Below, one piece after another: positions 55,601 to 63,618 of a stretch of DNA of 64,000 bases. Both the position numbers and the translations under genes were made by a program. Under the pieces are notes generated by a model, which made no database searches, was not told where the DNA came from, and saw only the letters and a program-made list of their open reading frames with translations. Position 1 is the stretch's first letter, and each line of letters starts with the position of its first letter. Source of the stretch: Collinsella aerofaciens (GTDB lineage: Bacteria > Actinomycetota > Coriobacteriia > Coriobacteriales > Coriobacteriaceae); the NCBI RefSeq assembly GCF_028209885.1, contig NZ_JAQLEM010000003.1, positions 1 to 64,000 on the forward strand, written 5' to 3'.

Positions 55601-56300
55601 CGATGGCATCGAGCGCCGCCTGCGCCTTCTCGGTCGCGGCCTTGCTTGCGCCCAGCGCCGCGCGATAGGCATCGGCGAGTGCCGAGGTATCGGCCTGGCC
55701 GCGCGCCACGCGCACGTCGTCCATACCGCCCGGCAACTGGCTCGACAGCTCCAGCAGGTCGCGCACCAGACCCTTGATGGTCGTACCGCCGCCAAAGGAA
55801 CCGCCCTCGCCCGCCATGGGATACCAGGCATAGAGGGCCTTGAGCGATGCCGCGAGCTCGGGGGCGGCATCGGGTGCCGTCGCGCGACCCAGCACATGCT
55901 CAACAGCCTGGTCCATGAGCTCGTCGGTATCGGTGAGCACCGTGAACTCGGGGTCGATGCCCAGCTCCAGCGCGTGCGCGCGCAGGATACGCGAGCACAT
56001 GCCGTGAATGGTCGAAATCCACGCGTCGTCGACGGTCAGTGCTTCCTCGTCCATGCCCTCGTCGATAAGCGCACGGCGCACGCGGTCGCGAATCTCGGCC
56101 GCGGCATCTTTGGTAAAGGTAATGGCGAGCACCTGGTCCAGATGCTCAACGAACGGACCGGATTCGGGCGAGAGCGCATAGACGATGCGGCGCGTGAGGG
56201 TAAAGGTCTTACCCGAACCGGCGCCCGCCGAGACAAACAGCGGGCGGTCGAGCGTTTTGACAATCTGCAGCTGTTGCGGCATCAAAGTCGAAAGATCCAT
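52668..56300 (-). CDS. addA: ATP-dependent helicase-nuclease AddA
   Basis: The helicase and nuclease subunit of AddAB, which resects double-strand breaks for RecA. The 1,210-residue protein has UvrD-type helicase motifs: FVSAGAGSGKTFTLTRRIV (Walker A) near residue 25, AITFTKDAAAEIRDRV, STIHGMCSRIL, VMIDEFQDTDQMQ (Walker B), TVGDAQQSIYRFRGAEVEVF, RIMTVHASKGLEYPVVAV and RLLYVAMTRARELVIL. The C-terminal RecB-type nuclease domain has ALVIDYKTGG near residue 1150. The ATG lies three bases after the addB stop, showing coupling. AGGAGGG lies 11 bases upstream. Convincing. Confidence 0.95.
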   Translation of the reverse strand: MDLSTLMPQQLQIVKTLDRPLFVSAGAGSGKTFTLTRRIVYALSPESGPFVEHLDQVLAITFTKDAAAEIRDRVRRALIDEGMDEEALTVDDAWISTIHGMCSRILRAHALELGIDPEFTVLTDTDELMDQAVEHVLGRATAPDAAPELAASLKALYAWYPMAGEGGSFGGGTTIKGLVRDLLELSSQLPGGMDDVRVARGQADTSALADAYRAALGASKAATEKAQAALDAIDAFEASGKTMADAARLMMSCTMPRASKAFPKEQVELLKAEAADAFINIVLACGGPALDALVGLARSVEAEYRALKAAQSALDNNDLLRMAYEALRDYPAIRAAYEGRFKMVMIDEFQDTDQMQVDLIRYLTGAGERALCTVGDAQQSIYRFRGAEVEVFRRQERKVGSSAAPEATVVADAPAGELVKLVRNFRSHDEVLRYVARVFDGDDGGLMQGFLDLEASDGRKDTLVADASRRQALFVAGGSTQERTQAKARAIAERFRALADAGQPQGGMVLLLGRMTNADVYAQAFRDQGLDCVIAGGSVFAQAAEVQTVRALVCALANPADTAQGLMPLLASPMFALGAQEFLALATKLDSETGETSRRNIDAGIMSDFDVPGLQDLPLVTRAREVLRYALRRVGRDSFAAIARDVVNASGWFVRLAQRGPEGKAIAANVLKALDAVAEAEAEFGNSPRSIALAFDRFLAGKEAPGALNEEGDGAVRIMTVHASKGLEYPVVAVAECFGVRKSSGAARMGRVEGGAQVVALPARFDGVKLADGAFVKGDDVKKQFEHAFKGKGTSLWLPPELMEDVCATGSPAEAFARLRNDDLQLSLEERARLLYVAMTRARELVILAMDAGVSRGKVTAPTFDVETDLTYDVLRRILPTDALDMPQLDADRLVFDNSQPGDYELISLAGFTFGEQAFEANASLDAEGRLVRGDADTDAADDSASTIVPGPADPKPDSFELVYPQAVGARMGICPYPMRDSYSYSSIAAALHAETEDRAAEARVPMDESGDDAESDGSEMTDADVAAVEPAGNPMALGSAFHAACQWLIEMGADALPAARADALARLWRLTPEQRERFDVALDRWLKSAVRADLLAWPCVRAEVPFFSLGCEDEDIARYGAYAEGAIDALATDPADPSRALVIDYKTGGTQDETPEQLLEKHALQARVYADVLHKAGVEAVTVKFVRVEQANPAIFVEPAEPQVVTYNL

Positions 56301-56303
56301 GGT

Positions 56304-59300
56304 CTACACGTCCCTCCTTACAAACGTTCCTTCGTGGTTATACGAGCAGCGCGCATGCGCGGCCTGAGCCGACGCCGGGTCGACGGCGGCAACGTTGCCC
56401 GCCTCGAGCTCGCGCAGGCGCTCGGCGATGCCGGCCTCCACGCGATCGAGCAGGGCATCGAAGTCCATGCTGCCGCCCTCGCCCGGGAAGCCCTTCTTGA
56501 GGCCCGGGATGCGACCGTCACCGCGCTCTTCCTCGAGCAACTCGGCGCTCGCCGCACCGCGCAGCGCGGGCTTGCCGCCCTTGGTCGAAAAATAGAGCGC
56601 TGCACGGGTATCCAAGCCCAGTGCCCGACGCATGGCCTGCGCGTAGATGAGCGTTTGGGTATGGGGCGGCAGCCAGCGCGGGTCTTCGATGGGAGCCTCG
56701 CCCGTCTCCTCGTCACGCACCGTGGGGTCGGCAAGCTTAAACTCCTCGACACCCGAACGATGCTTGTAGTCGATTACCACGGCGCGATTCTCGGCATCCA
56801 CATCTACGCGGTCGATGCGCCCGCCGAGCGGCCAACCGGCATACTCGACCTGGAGCTCGTTGAACGCAAACTCCAGGTAGCGCGGGGCAAAGGGGGCAAG
56901 TGCCTCGGACTCGTAGGCAAGCACGCCCTCCAGCTGCGGCAAGATCTCGGCCACCTGGCGCTCCTCCACCGCAGAGAGCGGCACCAGCGGGCCCTCCGTG
57001 CCGCGCTTGCCGGCGTGCTCGGCCAACGTCTCGTCAAAGACCTCGTGCAGCAGCTCCTGTGCACGCGGCAGATTCTCGGGCGTCACGCGCTCCATGCCTT
57101 CTTGGGGCAGACGGGCATGCAGATGCTCCAGCACGTCGTGGACAAAGTTGCCCTTCTCCATATTGCCAAAGCCGGCGTCGATCGACTGGGGCTTGACGCG
57201 ATACGAGACGAACCAGCATAGCGGGCAGGTCGAATAGGCCTCGATCTGCGAGGCAGACGTCAGGCGCGGCACCAGCGGCGCATCCTCGCCCTCGCCATCG
57301 CGACGGCGCAGGACCAGATACGGAATGGCTTCATCGCTCAGATGCTGAGGAGCTTCGCAGGTCACGCGCTCGCGCCTAAGACCTTCGCCTGCCGCGGGAT
57401 CAAAGTCGGCGATGATATCGCCCTCGCCCACGCGCGTGGGCTTGGCAGCGCCAGCGGCCTCGGCATGTGCCCGCAGCTCTGTCCATACGGCTGCCGGGTA
57501 GCATTCGCGTGCCTGACGATCGTGCGTCACGCGGGCGAGCGCGACCGGACCGCTCGCCGCCTGCATCGCACGGCCAAAGCGCACGCGCAGCAGGGCAGCG
57601 GGCTCCAAAGACACGCCGTCGCGGCGCAGCTCGGCTGTCAACGTGGCAAGCGGGCCCTCTTCGTGCGAAAGCGGATAGCTGTCCAGGTCGACATCGGCAA
57701 ACAGCACGGCATCGTAGCTGCCAGGACGCAGAACCGACGCATCGGCAAGCGACGCGAAGCGCACTTGTGCCCGTGGTGTGCGATCGACCTCGTAGGTCTC
57801 GTAATCGTAGGCGGTACTGCGCTTGTCCACCTTGGTTCGAACGCCGTCGAGAACCGGCACGGTCGCGGCCTGCGACACGTCGAGCGCGCGGGCGTCGTTC
57901 ATAAGAATGTCGATGGCATGTCGCAGCAGGGCGGCCTCCGCCTGGCGACGGGCCTGACCGTCGAGACCGCCAAACGCGCGATCGGGCAGCGCCTCGGCGA
58001 CGGCAAGCATGGCCTTGAGCGCCGTCACGGGCTTGTCGCGCCACAGCGCCTGGAACACGTCCGAGACCACGCACGGCACGTTCTTAAACCAGTTCTCGTC
58101 ACTCGCCGCCTTGCGCGCGCCCCTCACCTGGCCCTGAACGCTCTGCAGTAGGCTCTTAACGCCCGCAGTAGTCTTGCTGCGCGAAAGACGCATATTCTTA
58201 TCGAAGGTACGGGCATTGACGGCATCAGCGCCCGAAAGCGGACTGTAGATCCAGTCGGTAAGCTCCGGCGCGGGCCACCACTCGGTCTTTGACACCGTGC
58301 CCTCATCGCCGGCCTTCATGCGCTCGATCAGGCCGGCGAGCGCCGCAAACTGCCTGCCCGCAATGGATTGGGAAAACGCCGTGAACTCAGTCGTCTCGGC
58401 CGCAATGTGACGCGCCGCCAGACGAGAGGCGAGCTCACCGAACAGCTGGGATGCCCGGGCAGAAACAACGAGCACGCGCACGGGGTCGGCAGAAGCGCCG
58501 TCGACCTCGGAACCCCGGCACGTTTTTACCAGATCATCAATTGCGTCCGCATAAGCATGAGCACGGGCATGGGGGCCAGCGACCTCAATAAAGGCAGGCT
58601 GAGCGGCGGTCCCGTAAGCGGCATCAGACGCGCCGACACCCTCCCCTAGCGGCGCGATCTCAAACAACACATCGCGGGCATCAAATGCCGTGGCAAGCTC
58701 CTCGCGCATCGCCGCCTGCTCGCGGGCAAGCAGCACGACGACCTCTCCCCCATTGTTCGCCACGGCAGACAGCAGCTCGAGCAGACCGTGCGTAAACGAC
58801 GTGATACCGCGCACGCATACGGCGCGAGTGCACGCCGGCAGGCTATCGGCCAGGACACTGGTCATAATGTCAGCTGCCTCGCAGGGCTCAACCATATCTC
58901 GACGGTCCAAACCGCCCGCGTAGGCGCGCAAAAGCTCGAACACACGAGCCTCGGCATCGCTTTTTGGCTCAGGCTGGCAGTTGTCGCCACGGCATCGTTC
59001 GGCACCCGTCCCCGCAACGCCCGGCAACACGTCGCGGGCCATGCGCGCGAGCATGCGCACTGTGCCCTGGCTGCGCGAAAGCGGCTGCAGGCCGGCATCG
59101 TCGCGGCGGGCAATCATATCCGAAAACAGCATCTGACGTTGCAGGTTGTCGACGAAACCACGCCCGTCGCCCAAAAGCTCCCAAAGCGAGCGAAGCCACG
59201 ATGCGGGTGTCTTGTAGTCGATACCCAGCGAAATGCCGGCTTCCGCCGCATCATGACGGCACAGATCGAGCTCGGCAAACGTTGGTGCCAGCAACACGGC

Positions 59301-59393
59301 ACGCCCGTGACGGGCAATAAGGTCGGCAAGCAGCGCCGACTCGGCATCGCTCAAATCCGTGCCGGCATTGGTGGTATAGATTCGAACAGGCAT
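56304..59393 (-). CDS. addB: AddB-like PD-(D/E)XK nuclease subunit
   Basis: A 1,029-residue partner of AddA. The N-terminal two-thirds is a diverged, inactive helicase-like fold (LLAPTFAELDLCRHDAAEAG, then PASWLRSLWELL), without a clear Walker A. The C-terminal nuclease domain is clear: SQIEAYSTCPLCWFVSYRV, GGRIDRVDVDAENRAVVIDYKHRSG with the catalytic Asp and Lys, and TQTLIYAQAMRRALGL. B. subtilis AddB ties the domain with four iron-sulfur cysteines; here only CPLC and one cysteine in ARCSYNHEGTF are seen, so the cluster is incomplete or different. It is the first gene of the addBA operon. GGAGG lies three bases before the ATG. Confidence 0.88.
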   Translation of the reverse strand: MPVRIYTTNAGTDLSDAESALLADLIARHGRAVLLAPTFAELDLCRHDAAEAGISLGIDYKTPASWLRSLWELLGDGRGFVDNLQRQMLFSDMIARRDDAGLQPLSRSQGTVRMLARMARDVLPGVAGTGAERCRGDNCQPEPKSDAEARVFELLRAYAGGLDRRDMVEPCEAADIMTSVLADSLPACTRAVCVRGITSFTHGLLELLSAVANNGGEVVVLLAREQAAMREELATAFDARDVLFEIAPLGEGVGASDAAYGTAAQPAFIEVAGPHARAHAYADAIDDLVKTCRGSEVDGASADPVRVLVVSARASQLFGELASRLAARHIAAETTEFTAFSQSIAGRQFAALAGLIERMKAGDEGTVSKTEWWPAPELTDWIYSPLSGADAVNARTFDKNMRLSRSKTTAGVKSLLQSVQGQVRGARKAASDENWFKNVPCVVSDVFQALWRDKPVTALKAMLAVAEALPDRAFGGLDGQARRQAEAALLRHAIDILMNDARALDVSQAATVPVLDGVRTKVDKRSTAYDYETYEVDRTPRAQVRFASLADASVLRPGSYDAVLFADVDLDSYPLSHEEGPLATLTAELRRDGVSLEPAALLRVRFGRAMQAASGPVALARVTHDRQARECYPAAVWTELRAHAEAAGAAKPTRVGEGDIIADFDPAAGEGLRRERVTCEAPQHLSDEAIPYLVLRRRDGEGEDAPLVPRLTSASQIEAYSTCPLCWFVSYRVKPQSIDAGFGNMEKGNFVHDVLEHLHARLPQEGMERVTPENLPRAQELLHEVFDETLAEHAGKRGTEGPLVPLSAVEERQVAEILPQLEGVLAYESEALAPFAPRYLEFAFNELQVEYAGWPLGGRIDRVDVDAENRAVVIDYKHRSGVEEFKLADPTVRDEETGEAPIEDPRWLPPHTQTLIYAQAMRRALGLDTRAALYFSTKGGKPALRGAASAELLEEERGDGRIPGLKKGFPGEGGSMDFDALLDRVEAGIAERLRELEAGNVAAVDPASAQAAHARCSYNHEGTFVRRDV

Positions 59394-59529
59394 GGTCCTC
59401 CGCTCAAACCGTTCGCAATAATCAATGCATCCATCCTACCCGCCCAAGCGGACACATTGCCACCGCAGTTCCATCTTTTGGTACAAAGCAACCTGAACCC
59501 AACGCACCAGCCGATTGCAGGCATATAAA

Positions 59530-59551
59530 AACCGCCCCCGGAGGGACGGTT
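59530..59551 (-). terminator. Terminator of the yerC gene
   Basis: On the minus strand, AACCGTCCC and GGGGGCGGTT pair with one mismatch, followed by TTTAT. It lies about 30 bases after the TrpR-family gene. Confidence 0.75.
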
Positions 59552-59577
59552 CTTCGTAATTCAATGTTGTCGCTGGC

Positions 59578-59877
59578 CTACTCGCCATCCTCCAACTTAA
59601 TGAGGATCTTGCGGTAGCCACCGTACTCGCCGTTCAGCGCCTTTGAAACGCGGCTCACCGTGGTGGACGAAGCGCCGGTACGGGCCTGAACCTCAACATA
59701 AGGCTCGCCCTCGTCCAAATAGCGCGCAACCTGCAAACGCTGAGAAAGGTCGCAAATCTCGCGCGGCGTGCAGATATCGGTCAAAAACGCTTGGATATCC
59801 TTCTCGTCGTCCAAAAGGCTAAATGCGTGGACCAGCTGCTTGACATCAGGCTTGTCAAACATGTTCTCGATATTCAT
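59578..59877 (-). CDS. YerC/YecD family TrpR-related DNA-binding protein
   Basis: A 99-residue protein with the TrpR-like helix-turn-helix: LTDICTPREICDLSQRLQVARYLDEG (first helices) and RTGASSTTVSRVSKALNGEYGGY (recognition region). This matches the YerC/YecD family, distinct from the trp repressor proper and of unknown effector. The ribosome site is weak. In several genera yerC lies next to DNA repair helicase genes, as it does here, upstream of addBA. It has its own terminator, so it is transcribed separately. Confidence 0.85.
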   Translation of the reverse strand: MNIENMFDKPDVKQLVHAFSLLDDEKDIQAFLTDICTPREICDLSQRLQVARYLDEGEPYVEVQARTGASSTTVSRVSKALNGEYGGYRKILIKLEDGE

Positions 59878-60201
59878 CGATCACCGCCAAACCCGCCAAA
59901 AGGCATCGAAGCTGATACTGACATCGGGCATCGTTCACCCGTTCTATGCAATAGGGCAACGCCTGTGGCTTTTGCCCGTAGCAGTGTAGCACACCACCAA
60001 ACTAAAGCGACAAGACTCTCTGCCAGCGGCGCGTTTTTCAGGACGAACGCCGTTTAGAAACCATATGCGCACGTAAGCTCCACGAATATTTGAGACAATG
60101 GGCGCCCAAACACCGCGGCGCGCCCGCGCAACCATCCAGGTCGCCGCCGTAAGCCGCTTCACGCGACGCCAGCAATCCCGGCGCAAGAAAGGATTCACGC
60201 C
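59878..60201. other. Divergent promoter region
   Basis: A 324-base gap. TACACT at about 59991 (minus strand) is a plausible -10 for yerC. A GGGCAA / TTGCCC inverted repeat (59954-59977) lies between it and the yerC start and may be an operator. No gene is seen. Confidence 0.4.
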
Positions 60202-60567
60202 ATGCGCTTTATGCTTAACTGGCTCTTCACCTCGATCGCCATCGCGATCGCCACGTTCCTCGTCCCCGGTATCCAACCCTTCGGCTTTGCCGAGACCTGG
60301 GTCTGCTTTGCCTTTGTGGGACTGTTCCTGAACATTGTCGATTCGTTCGTCAAACCGTTCCTCACGGTCATCTCGCTGCCGCTCACAATCATTACGCTGG
60401 GCATTTTCCAGCTTGTCGTCAACAGCTTTATGCTTGAGCTCGCGAGTTACCTGTCGGTCAACCTGCTGGGCGTCGGCATCTCCATCGCCAGCTTTGGATC
60501 GGCCTTTATGGGCAGCATCCTGGTGTCCATCACGCGCAGCATCCTCGACAGCATCGCCGAGGACTAA
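60202..60567 (+). CDS. Phage-holin-like family 4 membrane protein
   Basis: A 121-residue protein with four hydrophobic segments (LNWLFTSIAIAIATFLVPGI, CFAFVGLFLNIVDSFVKPF, ISLPLTIITLGIFQLVVNSF, and a final helix). The FVKPFLTVISLPLTIITLGIF block is the signature of the Phage_holin_4_2 (YvlD-like) family, usually a host gene of unknown function despite the name. AAAGGA lies before the ATG. It stands alone with a strong terminator downstream. Confidence 0.85.
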   Translation: MRFMLNWLFTSIAIAIATFLVPGIQPFGFAETWVCFAFVGLFLNIVDSFVKPFLTVISLPLTIITLGIFQLVVNSFMLELASYLSVNLLGVGISIASFGSAFMGSILVSITRSILDSIAED

Positions 60568-60608
60568 AACGGCCATTCCGGCCGTGTCCGTCTCAACAGC
60601 CCAAAACG

Positions 60609-60645
60609 AAGGCCGCCCATCGCAAAAATGGGCGGCCTTCTTATT
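60609..60645 (+). terminator. Rho-independent terminator
   Basis: Perfect 12-base stem AAGGCCGCCCAT / ATGGGCGGCCTT with a seven-base loop, then CTTATTT. It ends the holin-like gene. Confidence 0.9.
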
Positions 60646-60708
60646 TGCCAAGTCTCAAAGGGCGAGAAAATCTACCATTTCCACCCCGTCCCCAAATGCA
60701 GGTGTGGG

Positions 60709-61137
60709 TTAGATGACGTAGTCGTAGCCATGGTTGGGAGCGACAAGTTGATCGAGCGTCACACCGTCGAGGTAGTCGTTGATGAGCTTGTCCAGGTTCT
60801 TCCACACGTCGAGCGTGGGGCACTCATCCGAACGCGAGCAGCCCTTGCAGTCGCCATCCAGGCAGGCGACCGGCGCCAGACTGCCCTCGGTCAGGCGCAA
60901 GATCTCGCCCACCGTGTATTGCTCGGGCGGGCGCGTGAGCACATAGCCGCCGCCCTTGCCGCGCATGCCCGAGAGCATGTTGGCGCGCACGAGCGTAGCC
61001 AAAATGTTCTCGAGATATTTCTCGGAAATCCCCTGTCGCGCCGCGATCTCTTTGAGCGGGATGCGACCGGCTGCCTGGTGCTCGGCCAGATCGACCATAA
61101 CGCGCAGGGCATATCTGCCCTTAGTAGAAACCAACAT
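60709..61137 (-). CDS. Rrf2-family regulator with a four-cysteine motif
   Basis: A 142-residue winged-helix repressor of the Rrf2 family (IscR/CymR-like). The N-terminal MLVSTKGRYALRVMVDLAEH, the recognition helix LKEIAARQGISEKYLENILATL and the wing RGKGGGYVLTRPPEQYTVGEIL are typical. Residues about 90-106 hold ACLDGDCKGCSRSDECP, four cysteines with spacing C-x4-C-x2-C-x5-C. That suggests an iron-sulfur cluster as in IscR or NsrR, not the cysteine-free CymR. It is divergent from cysK, so a role in sulfur or cysteine control is likely. The ribosome site AAAGG is 11 bases upstream. Confidence 0.88.
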   Translation of the reverse strand: MLVSTKGRYALRVMVDLAEHQAAGRIPLKEIAARQGISEKYLENILATLVRANMLSGMRGKGGGYVLTRPPEQYTVGEILRLTEGSLAPVACLDGDCKGCSRSDECPTLDVWKNLDKLINDYLDGVTLDQLVAPNHGYDYVI

Positions 61138-61390
61138 GTATAGTGCTGCCTTTCGGTCATTTAGTCCGTAGAAATTCTAGCCGAAATATTGGTTTTGAAA
61201 ATACCCGTTCCGGTCAAGATGGTTAATCGACTCGTAATAATCTTCTATTTCCTATTGCGTTACTAGGCTTTACTGTCTACTATGCTTGCCAACAGCAAAA
61301 CGAACAACCCATAAGGTTTGTGGGTTTCTCTGCTACACACACCGTAAAACCACACGGTATCCAGTCATTTGAACACTTTGGAGGTTCACC
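61138..61390. promoter_or_regulatory. rrf2-cysK divergent control region
   Basis: A 253-base AT-rich region. Candidate sites are the near-palindromic AAATATTGGTTTTGAAAATA close to rrf2, CCTATTGCGTTACTAGG, and two small hairpins in the cysK leader: AACCCA/TGGGTT at 61306-61326 and ACCGT/ACGGT at 61341-61358. These could be regulator sites or leader structures; no consensus was matched with certainty. Confidence 0.4.
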
Positions 61391-62329
61391 ATGAGCAATG
61401 TTTACACGTCCATCGATCAGCTTATCGGCCACACTCCGCTTCTGGAGCTCACTCACTTTGAGGCCGATGAGGACCTCAAGGCCCGCGTGCTCGTCAAGCT
61501 GGAATACTTCAACCCCGCCGGCTCCGTCAAAGACCGCGTCGCCAAGAACATGATCGACGAGGCCGAGAAGGCCGGCAAGCTCGTGCGCGGCGGCGACTAC
61601 ACCATCATCGAGCCCACGAGTGGCAACACCGGCGTCGGCATCGCCTCGGTGGCGGCGGCTCGCGGCTACAAGGTGATCATCACCATGCCCGAGACTATGT
61701 CCGTCGAACGCCGCAAGCTTATGCAGGCATATGGCGCACAGCTCGTGCTCACCGACGGTTCCAAGGGCATGAAGGGCGCCATCGCCAAGGCCGAGGAACT
61801 GCAGAAGGAGACGCCAAACAGCATCATCGCCGGCCAGTTTGTGAACCCCGCCAACCCCGCCATCCACAAGGCCACGACCGGCCCCGAGATCTGGGATGAC
61901 ACCGACGGCGAGGTCGACATCTTCGTCGCCGGCGTTGGAACCGGCGGCACCGTGACCGGCGTGGGTGAGTTCCTTAAGGAGCAGAACCCCGAAATCAAGG
62001 TCGTCGCCGTCGAGCCCGCCACTTCCCCGGTGCTCTCCAAGGGCCAAGCCGGCCCGCACAAGATCCAGGGTATCGGCGCCGGTTTTGTGCCCGACGTCCT
62101 CGACACCCAGGTCTATGACGAGATCATCCCCGTCGAGAACGACGACGCCTTTGCGACCGGCCGCGCCGTGGGCCACAAGGAGGGCGTGCTCGTGGGCATT
62201 TCGTCCGGCGCCGCCGTGTGGGCCGCGCTGCAGCTGGCCAAGCGCCCCGAGAACGAGGGCAAGACCATCGTGGCCCTGCTTGCCGACACCGGCGAGCGCT
62301 ACCTGTCCACGGCGCTCTTCCAGGACTAG
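61391..62329 (+). CDS. cysK: Cysteine synthase (O-acetylserine sulfhydrylase)
   Basis: Makes cysteine from O-acetylserine and sulfide with PLP. The 312-residue protein has the PLP lysine in [17 protein letters not shown], the substrate loop [13 protein letters not shown], the phosphate-binding [15 protein letters not shown] and C-terminal [12 protein letters not shown], all standard. GGAGG lies six bases before the ATG. It is divergent from the Rrf2 regulator and followed by mnmA in the same direction, a sulfur-use gene; a terminator-like hairpin lies between. Confidence 0.96.
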   Translation: MSNVYTSIDQLIGHTPLLELTHFEADEDLKARVLVKLEYFNPAGSVKDRVAKNMIDEAEKAGKLVRGGDYTIIEPTSGNTGVGIASVAAARGYKVIITMPETMSVERRKLMQAYGAQLVLTDGSKGMKGAIAKAEELQKETPNSIIAGQFVNPANPAIHKATTGPEIWDDTDGEVDIFVAGVGTGGTVTGVGEFLKEQNPEIKVVAVEPATSPVLSKGQAGPHKIQGIGAGFVPDVLDTQVYDEIIPVENDDAFATGRAVGHKEGVLVGISSGAAVWAALQLAKRPENEGKTIVALLADTGERYLSTALFQD

Positions 62330-62441
62330 GGCCTGTCGCCCATAGGTTGAGCCCACGGACGAGCCGGTCTCCTCTCTCCCGGCAGTCTGAGCCCATCCAA
62401 TCAGGGTGTCCCACGAGACGCCCGAACTTGCTACAATGTCT

Positions 62442-62480
62442 GCGGCGCGGAACCAGCCTCCCGCGCCGCTTTTCTTTTTT
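62442..62480 (+). terminator. Terminator or attenuator between cysK and mnmA
   Basis: Perfect nine-base stem GCGGCGCGG / CCGCGCCGC with a ten-base loop and a T-rich tail (TTTTCTTTTTT). TACAAT just upstream (62432-62437) could be a -10; if so the hairpin would start at the mnmA transcript's 5' end and act as an attenuator. Confidence 0.75.
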
Positions 62481-62509
62481 GGCCACATGCCACCAAGGAG
62501 AACCTCCCC

Positions 62510-63610
62510 ATGCACAACAAGCGCGTGCTCGTCGCCATGAGCGGCGGCGTCGATTCCAGCGTGACCGCGTACCTGCTCAAAAGCCAGGGCTACGAATGCG
62601 TCGGCGCCACCATGCGCCTCACCTGCCCCGCGCCCGATCCCGCCACGGGCATGAGTAAGGTCGACCGCGACATCGCCGATGCGAAGGCCGTCGCCGAGCG
62701 TCTGGGGATACCCCACCATGTGCTCGACTTGCAGCAGACCTTCGACCACAGCGTTATCGAGCGCTTTGTGAACGCCTACCAGGAGGGGCTGACGCCCAAC
62801 CCGTGCATCATCTGCAACCGCCACATAAAGTTTGGCACGTTGCTCGGTGCGGCGCTGGACATGGGCTGCGACTACATCGCAACGGGTCATTACGCCAAAA
62901 CAAGCCAGACAGTAGACGGCACCTGGCAGCTGCATCGCGGCGAAGATCCCAAAAAGGACCAGAGCTACTTTTTATATTCGCTTACGCAGGAGCGCCTGGC
63001 GCACACGATCTTTCCGCTGGCAGGCCTAGACAAAGAGCGCGACGTGCGCCGCATAGCCGCCGAGCAGGGCTTCATAAACGCCAAGAAAGCCGAGAGCGAG
63101 GATATCTGCTTTATCGCGGACGGCGACTACGCGGGCTATATCGAGCACCGCCGTGGACATGCCGCCGAGCCGGGCGATATTGTATGGCGCGACGGCAGCG
63201 TGGTCGGGCGCCACAACGGTGCGCTGCGCTATACCATCGGCCAGCGCAAGGGCTTGGGCGTCGCGATGGCGCATCCCGTGTATGTGACGGGCGTCGACAC
63301 CGCCAACAACACCGTGCATCTGGGCGAGGCCGAAGACCTAACGGCCACAGCACTCACGGCCGACGACTGGATCTGGAGCGCCCCTGCCGACCGCATGGAG
63401 GCAGAACTCGATGCCGGCGGCATTCGCGTGGGCGCCAAGTACCGCTACCGTCAGAAAGACCAAGCAGCAACCCTTACGCGCGGCGAAGACGGGCAAATGC
63501 TGCTAACTTTTGACGAGCCGCAGCGCGCCATCGCCCCCGGCCAAGCCGTTGTAGTCTACCGCGGCGACATCGTCCTCGGCGGCGGCACGGTGACCGGCGC
63601 ACTTAAGTAG
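62510..63610 (+). CDS. mnmA: tRNA 2-thiouridylase MnmA
   Basis: Thiolates U34 of Lys, Glu and Gln tRNAs using sulfur from a cysteine desulfurase. The 366-residue protein has the PP-loop VLVAMSGGVDSSVTAYL, the first catalytic cysteine in LTPNPCIICNRHIKFG, the second in SEDICFIADGDY, and TGHYAK and KDQSYFLY between. The C-terminal beta-barrel has the usual HNGALRYTIGQRKGLG. AAGGAG lies nine bases before the ATG. No cysteine desulfurase lies in the window. Confidence 0.96.
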   Translation: MHNKRVLVAMSGGVDSSVTAYLLKSQGYECVGATMRLTCPAPDPATGMSKVDRDIADAKAVAERLGIPHHVLDLQQTFDHSVIERFVNAYQEGLTPNPCIICNRHIKFGTLLGAALDMGCDYIATGHYAKTSQTVDGTWQLHRGEDPKKDQSYFLYSLTQERLAHTIFPLAGLDKERDVRRIAAEQGFINAKKAESEDICFIADGDYAGYIEHRRGHAAEPGDIVWRDGSVVGRHNGALRYTIGQRKGLGVAMAHPVYVTGVDTANNTVHLGEAEDLTATALTADDWIWSAPADRMEAELDAGGIRVGAKYRYRQKDQAATLTRGEDGQMLLTFDEPQRAIAPGQAVVVYRGDIVLGGGTVTGALK

Positions 63611-63618
63611 CCGCGGGT

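Noticed and set aside
55017-57221. 734-codon plus-strand frame across addA and addB
   Set aside because: Spans two real genes on the other strand and has no domain or ribosome site.
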